64,000 nucleotides of DNA from Sutterella sp047777475. GTDB lineage: Bacteria; Pseudomonadota; Gammaproteobacteria; Burkholderiales; Burkholderiaceae_F. The first letter of the stretch is position 1. The number at the start of each line of letters is the position of its first letter. Below are positions 33,289-45,122 of the stretch, in pieces. The notes under the pieces are model-generated. The model saw only the letters and a program-made list of their open reading frames with translations. It was not told where the DNA came from and searched no databases. Position numbers and translations under genes: made by a program. Location: positions 248,001-312,000 of the forward strand of contig JBKEET010000003.1 of assembly GCA_047777475.1 (NCBI GenBank), given 5' to 3'.

Positions 33289-34785
33289 ATGACGCTGACT
33301 GGTTTTGTCGTGCTGTACATGCTGATCACCATCGCGATCGGCATGTTCGCTGCCACGCGAGTTAACAGCACCAGTGATTTCGCGCTTGCCGGGCGCAGCC
33401 TCCCGCTCCCGATGGTGATTACGGCAACGTTCGCCACCTGGTTCGGCTCGGAAACGATTCTGGGATTGCCCGGCCGGTTCATCGAAGGCGGCATCGCCGG
33501 AGTGATCGAAGAGCCTTTCGGCTCCGGCATGGCTCTTGTGCTCGTGGGCATGTTCTTTGCCCAGAAGCTTTATCGCCTGAACATCATGACGATCGGCGAT
33601 TACTACCGCGAGCGCTACGGGCGCGGCATCGAGATGGTCTGCTCGCTCTTCATCGTCATCTCCTACCTGGGATGGGTCGGCGCGCAGATCTCCGCTCTCG
33701 GCCTGGTGATCAACCTCATCACGGACGGCTACGTCTCCGTGTCCGCTGGCATGGTCATCGGCACGCTCGTCGTGCTCGTCTACACCGTCTACGGCGGCAT
33801 GTGGTCGGTGGCGGTCACCGATTTCCTGCAGATGCTCATCATCGTCGCGGGCCTCGGCGCCATCCTCTTCTTTGCCTCGGACATGGTGGGCGGCTTCGGC
33901 AACATCATCGGCTACGCGCAGGACCACGACCTCTTCCGCGCCCTGCCCGAGCCGACGACCCAGGGCTGGCTCTTCTGGATCTCGGCCGCCATGACCATGA
34001 TGATCGGCTCGATCCCGCAGCAGGACGTGTTCCAGCGCGTGATGTCCGCCAAGAACGCCCAGACGGCCGTGGCCGGCCCGATCATCGGCGGCTGCGTCTA
34101 CATCCTCTTCGCGTTCGTGCCGATGTTCATCGTGATCGCCGCCATCCTGGCGATGCCGGACATCTCGCAGAAGATGCTCGTCGAGGATCCCCAGCAGCTC
34201 CTGCCGACGCTGATCCGCGACCATATGCCGATGTGGCTGCGCGTCGTGTTCTTCGGCGCCGTGCTCTCGGCGGTGATGTCGACGGCCTCGGCCACGATCC
34301 TCGCCCCGTCCACGACGTTCGTGAGCAACATCCTCTCGCACTTCGTGCACCTTGACGAGAAGAACATGCTCCGCGCCATGCGCTGGACGGTCCTCGGCTT
34401 CACGGTGATGGTGCTGGCCTACTCTCTCTTCGTGGAAGGCACGGCCATTTACGACCTCGTGACGATGGCTTACCAGTTCCCGGTCGTCGGCGCCTTCTGG
34501 CCGCTCGTCTGCGGTCTCTACTGGAAGCGCACGACCCGCCAGGGCGTGATCTGCTCGATCCTGCTCGGTGCCACTGTCTGGTCCGTGCTCACGCTCACCT
34601 CGCTCGGCGAAGTGTTCCCGAACGTGCTCGGCGGCTTCCTCGCCGCGGGCTTCGGCATGGCGGTCGGCTCCCTGCTCCTGACGCGCGGCAATGCGAAGTA
34701 CCTCGCCTGGTGGAACGAGAAGAACCGCGGCAATGCGGTCAACGCCAAGCTCATCCCGATGAACGCGGCTCCGGCTGCGGCCTGA
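33289..34785 (+). CDS. Sodium:solute symporter (SSS family)
   Basis: 498 aa, about 13 hydrophobic spans of the LeuT-like SSS fold. Helix 1 includes ATWFGSETILGLPG and the later STASATILAPSTTF segment matches the Ser/Thr pair that binds sodium in the family. The loop YYRERYGRGIEM and motif VYTVYGGMWSVAVTDFLQ are typical. The imported substrate cannot be told from sequence; there are no catabolic genes beside it. It is a single-gene transcript with a terminator. Confidence 0.9.
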   Translation: MTLTGFVVLYMLITIAIGMFAATRVNSTSDFALAGRSLPLPMVITATFATWFGSETILGLPGRFIEGGIAGVIEEPFGSGMALVLVGMFFAQKLYRLNIMTIGDYYRERYGRGIEMVCSLFIVISYLGWVGAQISALGLVINLITDGYVSVSAGMVIGTLVVLVYTVYGGMWSVAVTDFLQMLIIVAGLGAILFFASDMVGGFGNIIGYAQDHDLFRALPEPTTQGWLFWISAAMTMMIGSIPQQDVFQRVMSAKNAQTAVAGPIIGGCVYILFAFVPMFIVIAAILAMPDISQKMLVEDPQQLLPTLIRDHMPMWLRVVFFGAVLSAVMSTASATILAPSTTFVSNILSHFVHLDEKNMLRAMRWTVLGFTVMVLAYSLFVEGTAIYDLVTMAYQFPVVGAFWPLVCGLYWKRTTRQGVICSILLGATVWSVLTLTSLGEVFPNVLGGFLAAGFGMAVGSLLLTRGNAKYLAWWNEKNRGNAVNAKLIPMNAAPAAA

Positions 34786-34813
34786 AGGGACCGGGACGAG
34801 AACTGATCGTCCG

Positions 34814-34859
34814 AACCGGCGGCAAGGCCCTGCGAGGCATGCCGCCGGTTTCTTTTTTT
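34814..34859 (+). terminator. Terminator of the symporter gene
   Basis: AACCGGCGGC (34814-34823) and GCCGCCGGTT (34841-34850) are perfect arms, followed by TCTTTTTTT. The rest of the gap to glmU (34860-35036) shows no gene. Confidence 0.85.
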
Positions 34860-35036
34860 CGGAATGTTGCTGCGGCCCGCGCCCGGCGGGGGCTCGGCGG
34901 CGCATGCGCTAAGATTCAGCTCAACAGGCGCCGCCCGCAGGCTTCTGCGCCGCGGCGCCGCTGAGGGTCAGCTCTCTTTCGCCGCCGCAAAGAGAATGGC
35001 ACAATGCTGTATCGGTTTTATAGAAGTTAGACAGAC

Positions 35037-36401
35037 ATGAATATCGTCATTCTTGCCGCCGGCTTAGGCAAGCGCATGCATTCGAAGCTTCCCAAGGTCC
35101 TTCAGCCGCTCGCCGGGCGCCCGATGCTCGACTGGGTGCTCGAGAGCGCCTCGCCGCTTGCCCCTCAGGGCACGGTGGTCGTCGTCGGCCACGGCGCGGA
35201 GCTCATCAGGGAGCGCTACGCGGACCGGCCCGGCGTGCGCTTTGCGCTGCAGAGCGAGCAGCTCGGCACCGGGCACGCGCTTCGCTGCGCCCTGCCGCAG
35301 ATCGATCCCGCCGATCCCGCCACGCTGGTGTGCCTCGGCGACGTGCCGCTCTTGAAGCGCGCCACGCTTGAGCGCATGCGCGAAAAGGCCGCGGACGGCG
35401 CCCTGGTGCTTCTCACGGTCAACCTGGAGAATCCCGCCGGCTACGGGCGCATCATCCGCAGCGCCGAAGGCGCCGTGATCGCCATCGTCGAGGAAAAGGA
35501 CGCCGATGCGGCCCAGAAGGCCGTGCACGAAGTGAACACCGGCATCATGGTGCTGCCGACGGCCCGCCTTGAGAAATGGCTCGGCGAGCTCGGCAACGCC
35601 AACGCGCAGGGCGAGTACTACCTCACCGACCTCATCGGCTTTGCCGCGCGCGACGGCGTGCGCATCGAAACGGCGCAGCCCGACCACGCCTGGGAAGTCG
35701 AGGGCGTCAATTCCAAGGCGCAGCTCGCCGCGCTCGAGCGCACGTACCAAAGAACCGTGGCCGAGGGCCTGATGGAGCGCGGCGTCACGCTGATCGATCC
35801 CGCGCGCATCGACGTGAGGGGCGAGCTCACCTGCGGCGACGACGTCGAAATCGACGTCGGCTGCGTCTTCGAGGGCCGCGTCGTTATCGGGAACGGCGTG
35901 AAGGTCGGCCCCTACTGCGTGATCCGCGACACCGAAATCAAGGACGGTGCCGAGATCCTCGCCTTCAGCCATTTCGACGGCGCCGTCGTCGGCCCGGAGT
36001 GCCGCGTCGGCCCCTACTCGAGGCTTCGCCCGGGGGCGGAGCTCCTCGGCGGCAACCATATCGGCAATTTCGTCGAAGTGAAGAAATCGACGGTCGGCCT
36101 CGGCAGCAAGGTGAACCACCTCAGCTACATCGGCGATGCGACGGTCGGCGCACGCGTCAACATCGGCGCGGGCACGATCACGTGCAATTACGACGGCGTC
36201 AACAAGTTCCGCACGGTGATCGGCGACGACGCGTTCATCGGCTCGGACACGCAGCTCATCGCGCCGGTGGAAGTCGGCGCCGGCGCCACGCTCGGCGCGG
36301 GCACGACGCTCGCGCGCAACGCCCCCGCCGGCAAGCTCACGCTCTCGCGCGCCCGCCAGGTGACGGTCGAGGGCTGGAAGCGCCCCGTCAAGAAACAGTG
36401 A
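35037..36401 (+). CDS. glmU: Bifunctional GlmU: glucosamine-1-phosphate acetyltransferase / GlcNAc-1-phosphate uridylyltransferase
   Basis: 454 aa. Last two steps to UDP-GlcNAc. N-terminal uridylyltransferase: LAAGLGKRMHSKLPKVLQPLAGRPM. C-terminal left-handed beta-helix of hexapeptide repeats with the acetyltransfer histidine in VNHLSYIGDATVG and the NIGAGTITCNYDGVNKF loop. Full length. Followed after 22 bp by glmS, so the two amino-sugar genes form an operon. Confidence 0.97.
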   Translation: MNIVILAAGLGKRMHSKLPKVLQPLAGRPMLDWVLESASPLAPQGTVVVVGHGAELIRERYADRPGVRFALQSEQLGTGHALRCALPQIDPADPATLVCLGDVPLLKRATLERMREKAADGALVLLTVNLENPAGYGRIIRSAEGAVIAIVEEKDADAAQKAVHEVNTGIMVLPTARLEKWLGELGNANAQGEYYLTDLIGFAARDGVRIETAQPDHAWEVEGVNSKAQLAALERTYQRTVAEGLMERGVTLIDPARIDVRGELTCGDDVEIDVGCVFEGRVVIGNGVKVGPYCVIRDTEIKDGAEILAFSHFDGAVVGPECRVGPYSRLRPGAELLGGNHIGNFVEVKKSTVGLGSKVNHLSYIGDATVGARVNIGAGTITCNYDGVNKFRTVIGDDAFIGSDTQLIAPVEVGAGATLGAGTTLARNAPAGKLTLSRARQVTVEGWKRPVKKQ

Positions 36402-36423
36402 TCCCAGAAAGGAGTCAAAGCTT

Positions 36424-38253
<1,830 letters not shown>

Positions 38254-38272
38254 GCAGCCCTTATCAGACCGC

Positions 38273-38317
38273 AAAAAAGCCTCTTTTTCGAAACTTCGAA
38301 AAAGAGGCTTTGTTTTT
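38273..38317. terminator. Bidirectional terminator between glmS and the second marC gene
   Basis: 16-bp perfect arms (38277-38292 and 38295-38310) with A run on the left and T run on the right, serving the convergent genes. Confidence 0.9.
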
Positions 38318-38336
38318 CAGAGGCTGTGCACTAGCA

Positions 38337-38984
38337 CTAGCTTCCGGCCATGAACGTTCGTATGCCGGAACCTATGAACTGCACGCCGATGCACACCAGG
38401 ATGAAGCCCATGAGCTTGCCGAGAACGAGCGTGCCCGAGGGGCCGAGGCGGCGCGAGAGCTCGCCCGAGTAGCGCATCACGGCCCAGTTGGTGAGCGCCG
38501 TGAGGCAGATCGCGAGCGCCGTCCAGGCAAATGCGATCGCCATGTCGACGTAGTCCGTGAGCTCGGCGATCTCGGTGGAAAAGCCGATCACCACGGCGAT
38601 CGTGCCGGGGCCGGCGATGCCCGGCATCGCAATCGGAAAGAACGCATAGTCGTCCTTGTCGCGTCGCACGATCGGCGCCTTGTTGGGCGAATTGCCGCCG
38701 AAAAGCATCTGGTAGCCGATCAGCGCCACCACGAGGCCGCCGGCGATTCGCATGGCGCCGTAGGAGATGCCGAAGAAGGCGAGCAGCATGTTGCCGCCGA
38801 TGAGGCTCACGAGCATGATCAGGCCGCAGTCGATGGCGGCCCACTTGGCCTGCTGGAGCTGGCGCTCCGGCGACATGCCCTGCGTGAGGCTGATGAAAAG
38901 CGGCAGCTTGCTCATCGGGTTGGTGATCACCAGAAGCGAGACGAGTGCGCCTAAAAAGTATTGGAAATGAATGAATTCCAGCAT
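38337..38984 (-). CDS. MarC-family integral membrane protein (second paralogue)
   Basis: 215 aa, about six helices. N-terminal LVSLLVITNPMSKLPLFISLTQGM has the NPxxxxP motif; the central FFPIAMPGIAGPGTIAVVIGFSTE is the conserved PGIAGPG segment. It is closer to the canonical MarC/YchE pattern than the paralogue at 9734-10390. Function unknown. Convergent with glmS and divergent from the RND operon. Confidence 0.88.
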   Translation of the reverse strand: MLEFIHFQYFLGALVSLLVITNPMSKLPLFISLTQGMSPERQLQQAKWAAIDCGLIMLVSLIGGNMLLAFFGISYGAMRIAGGLVVALIGYQMLFGGNSPNKAPIVRRDKDDYAFFPIAMPGIAGPGTIAVVIGFSTEIAELTDYVDMAIAFAWTALAICLTALTNWAVMRYSGELSRRLGPSGTLVLGKLMGFILVCIGVQFIGSGIRTFMAGS

Positions 38985-39128
38985 AGCAGCCCCCTGACTG
39001 GGGACGGGAGTTCGGCGAAGTCCGATAAGTTAAGACATTCTGCTTAGTTTTGCAACGGCAAAAGATCAAAAGAAAGGCGAAAAGTTTTGAAAACGGGCGT
39101 GTCAATCACAGAAATTTGACGCGCATTG

Positions 39129-39137
39129 TGATATAAA
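39129..39137 (+). promoter_or_regulatory. Extended -10 promoter of the RND efflux operon
   Basis: TGATATAAA: an extended -10 (TGn) followed by TATAAA at 39132-39137. Transcription would begin near 39144, at the operator dyad. Confidence 0.5.
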
Positions 39138-39146
39138 GCCTGAATG

Positions 39147-39167
39147 CTTGTTCAGCCTATGAACAAG
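39147..39167. promoter_or_regulatory. TetR-type operator of the RND efflux operon
   Basis: Perfect 8-bp arms CTTGTTCA and TGAACAAG with a 5-bp spacer (21 bp), overlapping the expected start site; a further half site TGTTCA follows at 39168-39173. Repression by the TetR protein encoded at the end of the operon is likely. Confidence 0.65.
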
Positions 39168-39226
39168 TGTTCAGTTTTTCTGCTTTATCAGAACGAGAAA
39201 TAAACGAACAAAAGGTAGATCGACTT

Positions 39227-40411
39227 ATGCAGTCCAAACGCAAAACCGTTGCAGCCGCCATGCTTTGCTCTCTCGCGGCAATGGCTCTTCTTACAGGCTG
39301 CCAGGACAAAGGAACCTCTGCGAAGGCCGGAGCACAGAAGCCTACCGAGGTGACTTACGTTGAGGCAAAGTCAGCTGACAATCTGATCGCAACCGAACTG
39401 ACGGGACGCACCAACGCCTACTACGAGGCCGAAATCCGCCCGCAGGTGAACGGCATCCTTCAGAAGCGCCTCTTCACCGAAGGCTCGGAAGTGAAGGCCG
39501 GCCAGCAGCTTTATCAGATTGATCCGTCGACCTACGAAGCGAACCTCAAGTCCGCCCAGGCCTCGCTTGCCGAGGCCCAGGCCACGCTCGTGCGCGCCCG
39601 CGCCGATGCGAAGCGCTCCAGCGCCCTGGTCAAGATCAACGCCGTCTCAAAGCAGAGCGACGATTCCGCGCAGGCCACGCTCAAGTCCGCCGAGGCTTCG
39701 GTCAAGGCGGCCCAGGCCTCGGTCCAGACCGCCAAGATCAACCTGCAGTACACCAAGGTGCTCTCGCCCATTTCGGGCCGCGTGGGACGCTCCGACTACA
39801 CGGCCGGCGCCCTGATGACGGCTTATCAGTCCACGCCGCTCACGACTGTCCAGCAGCTTGATCCGATCTACGTCGACGTGACGCAGAACGCCGAGGATGT
39901 GCTCCGCTACAAGCGTGAAATCGCCGCGGGCACGATGAAGACGGATGCCGAGGGCAACGCCCGCGTCACGCTCAAGCTCTCTGATGGCACGGTTTATCCG
40001 CATGCGGGCAAGCTTACGTTCAAGGACGTGAGCGCCGACGAGTCGACGGGCACGGTCAAGCTCAGGGCCGTTTTCCCGAATCCGGACCGCGACCTGCTGC
40101 CCGGCCTGTTCGTGCGCGCCACGATTGAAGAGGGCCTGCTGCCGAACACCTTCCTTATTTCCCAGCAATGCGTGCGCTTCGACGTGAGAGGCAATCCTTA
40201 CGTCTACATCATCGACAAGGACAACAAGATTGCCCGCAAGAGCGTGAAGACGATCCGCTCGGAGGGCACCAACTGGATCCTCTCCGGCCTTAACGAAGGC
40301 GACCGCGTTGTCTTTGAAGGCTTCCAGCGCGTTGCCGAAGGCAAGCAGGTCACTCCGAAGAAGGCCGACAACGCCGACAACCTTGCCAAGAACGGCAAGC
40401 CGCTTTTCTGA
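39227..40411 (+). CDS. RND efflux periplasmic adaptor (AcrA/MexA-like lipoprotein)
   Basis: 394 aa from the ATG at 39227, preceded by AAAGGT; a frame from 39167 overlaps the operator and is not used. Signal ending in lipobox LLTGC (Cys at 25). Biotinyl-lipoyl-like barrel halves (EIRPQVNGILQKRLFTEGSEVKAGQQLYQID and TKVLSPISGRVGRSDYTAGALM) flank an Ala-rich helical hairpin (about 100-160). It bridges the inner-membrane pump and the outer-membrane channel. First gene of adaptor-pump-channel-tetR. Confidence 0.93.
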   Translation: MQSKRKTVAAAMLCSLAAMALLTGCQDKGTSAKAGAQKPTEVTYVEAKSADNLIATELTGRTNAYYEAEIRPQVNGILQKRLFTEGSEVKAGQQLYQIDPSTYEANLKSAQASLAEAQATLVRARADAKRSSALVKINAVSKQSDDSAQATLKSAEASVKAAQASVQTAKINLQYTKVLSPISGRVGRSDYTAGALMTAYQSTPLTTVQQLDPIYVDVTQNAEDVLRYKREIAAGTMKTDAEGNARVTLKLSDGTVYPHAGKLTFKDVSADESTGTVKLRAVFPNPDRDLLPGLFVRATIEEGLLPNTFLISQQCVRFDVRGNPYVYIIDKDNKIARKSVKTIRSEGTNWILSGLNEGDRVVFEGFQRVAEGKQVTPKKADNADNLAKNGKPLF

Positions 40412-40430
40412 GAAAGACGGAGACTGATCC

Positions 40431-43400
40431 ATGTTCTCGCGCTTTTTCATTGAGAGACCGATTTTCTCCTGGGTGATCGCGATCGTGATCATGCTGGCCG
40501 GCGTCCTGTCGATTTTCAGCCTGCCGATCAGCCAGTATCCGCAGGTCGCGCCGCCCCAGGTGAACATCACCGCCAACTACCCCGGCGCTTCGGCCGAGAC
40601 GATCACCAACACGGTGACGCAGGTCATTGAGCAGAACCTCACGGGCCTTGACGGCTACCTGTACATGTCCTCCACTTCGTCCTCCTCGGGCCGCGTCTCC
40701 ATTACGGTGACCTTCGAGGCCGGCACGGACCCGGATATGGCCCAGGTGCAGGTTCAGAACAAGATTCAGACCGCGCTGTCCACGCTGCCTTCCATCGTGC
40801 AGGACCAGGGCGTGACGATCGAGAAGACGTCAGCCAGCTTCCTGATGGTGGTCGGCTTCGTGAGCGAGGACGGCTCGATGACCTCGTCCGACCTGTCTGA
40901 CTTCCTCGTCGCCAACATTCAGGAACCGCTCGCCCGCGTCTCGGGCGTCGGCGAAGCTCAGGTGTTCGGCGCCCAATACGCCATGCGCGTCTGGCTCGAC
41001 CCCGAGAAGATGAAGAAGTACAGCCTTAATCCGTCGGACGTCACGGCGGCGATTTCCGCCCAGAACGTGCAGCTCGCCGCGGGCGGCATCGCCCAGCAGC
41101 CGACCGACGGCAAGCAGCTCTTCACCGCCACGCTTAAGTCGACGAGCATGCTCGAGACGCCCGAGCAGTTCCGCCAGATTCTCGTGAAGACGACGGAAGA
41201 AGGCGCCAACGTTTACCTGCGCGACGTCGCCGATGTTGAGGTCGGCAGCGAAGGCTACACGGCCTTCGGCACCAACGACGGCCGTCCTTCGACCGGCATG
41301 GCCATCCGCCTGCAGTCGGGCGCCAACGCCCTGGCTACGCAGAAGGCGGTTCTGAAGCGCGTCCAGGAACTCGAGCCCATGTTCCCGACCGGCGTCAAGG
41401 CCGTCATTCCTTACGACACGACGCCGTTCGTGCGCGCCGCTCTTAAGGAAGTGGTCAAGACCCTGTTCGAGGCCATCGCGCTCGTCGTGGTGGTGATGTT
41501 CGTCTTCCTGCAGAACGTCCGCGCCACGCTGATTCCGACGATCGCCGTGCCGGTGGTGCTGCTCGGCACTTTCGCCGCACTCAACATCATGGGCTACTCG
41601 ATCAACATGCTGACGATGTTCGCCATGGTGCTGGCCATCGGCCTGTTGGTCGACGACGCCATTGTGGTGGTGGAGAACGTCGAGCGCGTGATGAGCGAAG
41701 ACGGCACAGACCCGAAGACAGCAACGATCAAGTCAATGGGCGAGATTCAGTCCGCCCTGATCGGCATCGCGCTCGTGCTCTCGGCCGTGTTCGTCCCGAT
41801 GGCTTTCTTCGGCGGCACGACGGGCATCATTTACCGCCAGTTCTCCGTGACGATCGTCTCGGCCATGGCGCTCTCGGTGCTCATCGCCCTGTCGCTGACG
41901 CCGTCGCTCTGCGCCACGATCCTGAAGCCCGTCAGCAAGGAAAAGAAGAAAAAGGGCGGCTTTTTCGGCTGGTTCAACCGCGGCTTTGCGGCGCTCACCG
42001 AGGCCGTCAAGGCCTGGGTCGGCAAGTCGATTCACAAGACCTGGCTCGTTCTCATCGCCTATGCGGCCCTGGTCGCCGCGATGTGCTTCATGTTCGTGAG
42101 GCTGCCCACCTCGTTCCTGCCGGACGAGGACCAGGGCGTGATGCTCATGACGATGCAGCTGCCCGACGGCGCCACGATGGAGCGCACCAACCAGGAGATC
42201 AAGAAGCTCGAGCAGTACATCAAGAAGACCGAACCCGACACCGTCACCACGATGTTCGCGGTGCGCGGCTTCTCGATCGCAGGCTCCGGCCAGAACATGG
42301 CCATGGGCTTCCTGAAGCTCAAGGACTGGAGCGAGCGCACGACTCCGGAAACCTCCGTCAAGGCCGCGCAGCAGCGCATCATGGGCGCCCTCATGATGTC
42401 GCCCGACTTCAAGCAGGCGAGCACGGTGGTGTTCCCGCCGCCCGCCATGCCGGACCTCGGCATTGCCGACGGCTTCGACTTCTACATTGAGGACAGCACG
42501 GGCGGCTCGCACGATCGCCTCATGGAGCTGATGAACGAGTTCCTCGCCAAGGCTAACGCCGATCCGCGCCTGCAGATGGTCCGCCACAACGGCATGGCCG
42601 ATACGACGCAGCTGAGGATGAACATCGACTACGAGAAGGTGGCCGCGCTCAACCTCGATATCTCGACGGTCAACACCGCCATCGCGACCGTGCTTGCCGG
42701 CGACTATGTCAACGACTACGTCGACCGCGGACGCATTAAGGAGGTCTGGGTTCAGGGCAATGCGGCGTCCCGCATGCAGCCCCGCGACATTCTCAAATGG
42801 CACGTGCGCAACACGGACGGCGAGATGGTTCCGTTCTCAGCCTTTGCCAGCTTTGAATGGACGTCCGGCAGCTCGCAGCTCGAGCGCTTCAACGGCCTGG
42901 CGGCCGTGAACATCCAGGGTTCGCCGCGTTCCGGCGTGTCCTCGGGCGAAGCCATGAACGCCTGCGAGGAAATCCTCAGGGAGGTTTTCCCGGCGGGCTA
43001 CGAGATCGCCTGGAACGGCGTTTCCTACCAGGAAAAGGCCGCGGGCTCGAACTCCGCTTCGCTCTATGCGCTCTCGCTGCTGGTCGTGTTCCTCTGCCTG
43101 GCCGCCCTTTATGAGAGCTGGTCGGTGCCGATCGCCGTGCTGCTCGTCGTGCCCTGCGGCGTCGTGGGCGCCCTCGGCCTCACGGGCTTCATGGGCATGT
43201 CGAACGACGTGTACTTCCAGATCGGCCTGCTGACAACGATCGGCCTGGTGAGTAAGAACGCCATTCTGATCGTGGAGTTCGCCAAGAGCTTCGTTGAACA
43301 GGGACAGGATCCGATACACGCCGCCGAAGAGGCCGTGCGCGTCCGCCTGCGCCCGATTCTGATGACGTCGCTCGCCTTCGGCCTCGGCGTGTTCCCGCTG

Positions 43401-43583
43401 ACGATCGCCCACGGTGCGGGCGCCGGCGCTCAGAACGCGATCGGCGTGGCCGTGCTGGGCGGCATGCTCTGCGGCACGATCCTCTGCATCCTGTTCGTGC
43501 CGGTGTTCTACGTGCTCGTCTCGGGCCTGAGCGGCAATGCCCGCAAGGCGTTCCACGATAAGCACAGCGAGGCAAAGGCCTAA
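40431..43583 (+). CDS. RND multidrug efflux pump, inner-membrane subunit (AcrB/MexB-like, HAE1)
   Basis: 1050 aa with 12 membrane helices and two large periplasmic loops. Proton-relay residues are visible: the Asp pair in LAIGLLVDDAIVVVENVERVM and the Lys in TIGLVSKNAILIVEFAKSF. N-terminus MFSRFFIERPIFSWVIAIVIM is typical of hydrophobe/amphiphile exporters. Normal length. Its last base overlaps the possible upstream start of the channel gene. Confidence 0.96.
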   Translation: MFSRFFIERPIFSWVIAIVIMLAGVLSIFSLPISQYPQVAPPQVNITANYPGASAETITNTVTQVIEQNLTGLDGYLYMSSTSSSSGRVSITVTFEAGTDPDMAQVQVQNKIQTALSTLPSIVQDQGVTIEKTSASFLMVVGFVSEDGSMTSSDLSDFLVANIQEPLARVSGVGEAQVFGAQYAMRVWLDPEKMKKYSLNPSDVTAAISAQNVQLAAGGIAQQPTDGKQLFTATLKSTSMLETPEQFRQILVKTTEEGANVYLRDVADVEVGSEGYTAFGTNDGRPSTGMAIRLQSGANALATQKAVLKRVQELEPMFPTGVKAVIPYDTTPFVRAALKEVVKTLFEAIALVVVVMFVFLQNVRATLIPTIAVPVVLLGTFAALNIMGYSINMLTMFAMVLAIGLLVDDAIVVVENVERVMSEDGTDPKTATIKSMGEIQSALIGIALVLSAVFVPMAFFGGTTGIIYRQFSVTIVSAMALSVLIALSLTPSLCATILKPVSKEKKKKGGFFGWFNRGFAALTEAVKAWVGKSIHKTWLVLIAYAALVAAMCFMFVRLPTSFLPDEDQGVMLMTMQLPDGATMERTNQEIKKLEQYIKKTEPDTVTTMFAVRGFSIAGSGQNMAMGFLKLKDWSERTTPETSVKAAQQRIMGALMMSPDFKQASTVVFPPPAMPDLGIADGFDFYIEDSTGGSHDRLMELMNEFLAKANADPRLQMVRHNGMADTTQLRMNIDYEKVAALNLDISTVNTAIATVLAGDYVNDYVDRGRIKEVWVQGNAASRMQPRDILKWHVRNTDGEMVPFSAFASFEWTSGSSQLERFNGLAAVNIQGSPRSGVSSGEAMNACEEILREVFPAGYEIAWNGVSYQEKAAGSNSASLYALSLLVVFLCLAALYESWSVPIAVLLVVPCGVVGALGLTGFMGMSNDVYFQIGLLTTIGLVSKNAILIVEFAKSFVEQGQDPIHAAEEAVRVRLRPILMTSLAFGLGVFPLTIAHGAGAGAQNAIGVAVLGGMLCGTILCILFVPVFYVLVSGLSGNARKAFHDKHSEAKA

Positions 43584-43657
43584 TGAAAAAAAGGAGGCCG
43601 CGCGGAGCCCGCATCCGGGCCCCGCGCACTCCGATCTTTCATTCGTTGAGAGAAAAG

Positions 43658-45118
43658 ATGATGAAAACGATGAAACTGATCCCTCTGGCAGCGCTTCTCG
43701 CGCTCACGGGCTGCGTCAATCTCGCGCCCGAATACCAGCGCCCCGCGGCGCCGGTCGAGCAGGCCTGGCCTCAGGGTGAGGCGTACCAGAACGCGAAGCT
43801 GCGCTCCGAGGCGCTGCCGGCCTGGCAGGACTATTTCACCGACGAAAAGCTTCGCCGCGTGATTGCGCTCGGCCTCGAGAACAACCGCGACATGCGCATC
43901 GCGGCGCTTAACGTCGACAAGGCCCGTGCGCAGTACCGCGTGCAGCGCGCCGAGCTGCTGCCGACGGTCAATGCGACGTTCAATAATGCCGGCCAGCGCA
44001 CGCCCTCGTCGATGACGGGCGGCAGCGCGTCGGTGTCGCACACCTACACCGCGGAACTCGCCCTGGCGAGCTATGAAATCGACTTCTTCGGCAAGATCCG
44101 CAACCTCACCGAAGAGGCCCTGCAGAGCTATTTCGCGACCGAGGACGCTCGCCGCTCCACGCGCAACTCGCTCATTTCGCAGATCGCCATCCAGTGGCTG
44201 ACGCTCGGTGCCGACAAGGAGCAGCTTGCGCTGCAGAAAGAGATCCTTGCGACGCAGGAAGAAAGCTTCCACCTGATCGAGGAGTCCTATAAGGTGGGCG
44301 CCTCGAGCCGCCTCGATTACGAGCAGGCCAAGACCACGGTCACGGCCGCGCGCGCGGCAATCGCCTCTTACATCCGCGCCGTGGCCCAGGACGAGAATGC
44401 CCTCGAGCTGCTCTGCGGCGCGAAAGTCCCGCCCGAGCTCCTGCCCGACTCGCTCTCGCGCTCCGCGACGCTCACCGCCACGCTGCCGCCGGGACTGCCG
44501 AGCGAAGTGCTGCTCAACCGTCCTGACATCATGCAGGCCGAGCGCTCGCTCATCAGCGCCAACGCCGACATCGGCGTGGCCAGGGCGGCATTCTTCCCGA
44601 GCGTGTCCCTGACGGGCGGCATCGGCTCGGGTGCGATGCACCTCTCCGACCTGTTCGACTCGGGCACGCGCCTCTGGACGTTCACGCCGAACGTGTCGCT
44701 GCCGATCTTCACGGGCGGCGCCAACGTGGCCAACCTTGAGGCGGCCAAGGCGCAGCAGAAGATCGCCGCGGCCACTTACGAGCAGACGATTCAGTCGGCG
44801 TTCCGCGAGGTGGCCGACGCGCTCTCGACCGAGGGCACGATCGACGAAGAGCTTGCGGCCCGCCGCGAGTACGCCGCTTCGGCCGAGAAAACCTTCGAGC
44901 TGCAGGACGCCAGCTATAAGGCGGGCGCTTCTTCCTACAGCGACCTGCTCACCGCGCAGCGCTCGATGGTGAGTGCCAAGCAGACGCTCATCAGCACCGA
45001 GCTCTCCCGCGCCTCGAGCGCCATCACGCTCTACAACGTGCTCGGCGGCGGCGCCATCGAGAAGGAAGAGCCCGCCGCGCAGCAGCAGGGCACCAAGACG
45101 GCCTCCGCCCGGGAGTGA
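43658..45118 (+). CDS. RND efflux outer-membrane channel lipoprotein (NodT/OprM family)
   Basis: 486 aa from the ATG at 43658 (AGAGAAAAG upstream); the ATG at 43661 is equally possible, while one at 43582-43584 would put a basic, non-signal stretch in front. Signal plus lipobox ALTGCVNLAPEYQRP. The two OEP repeats of a TolC-like channel follow, including SYEIDFFGKIRNL, LLNRPDIMQAERSLISANADIGVARAAFFPSVSL and the C-terminal repeat GASSYSDLLTAQRSMVSAKQ. It completes the tripartite pump. Confidence 0.93.
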   Translation: MMKTMKLIPLAALLALTGCVNLAPEYQRPAAPVEQAWPQGEAYQNAKLRSEALPAWQDYFTDEKLRRVIALGLENNRDMRIAALNVDKARAQYRVQRAELLPTVNATFNNAGQRTPSSMTGGSASVSHTYTAELALASYEIDFFGKIRNLTEEALQSYFATEDARRSTRNSLISQIAIQWLTLGADKEQLALQKEILATQEESFHLIEESYKVGASSRLDYEQAKTTVTAARAAIASYIRAVAQDENALELLCGAKVPPELLPDSLSRSATLTATLPPGLPSEVLLNRPDIMQAERSLISANADIGVARAAFFPSVSLTGGIGSGAMHLSDLFDSGTRLWTFTPNVSLPIFTGGANVANLEAAKAQQKIAAATYEQTIQSAFREVADALSTEGTIDEELAARREYAASAEKTFELQDASYKAGASSYSDLLTAQRSMVSAKQTLISTELSRASSAITLYNVLGGGAIEKEEPAAQQQGTKTASARE

Positions 45119-45122
45119 TGCC

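Noticed and set aside
36402..36423. glmS ribozyme or riboswitch upstream of glmS
   Set aside because: The gap is only 22 bp and the ribozyme is characteristic of Firmicutes.
43583..43657. Upstream start of the outer-membrane channel gene overlapping the pump stop
   Set aside because: It would place a basic, Pro/Arg-rich stretch before the lipoprotein signal; 43658 gives a proper signal peptide and has an upstream AGAGA.
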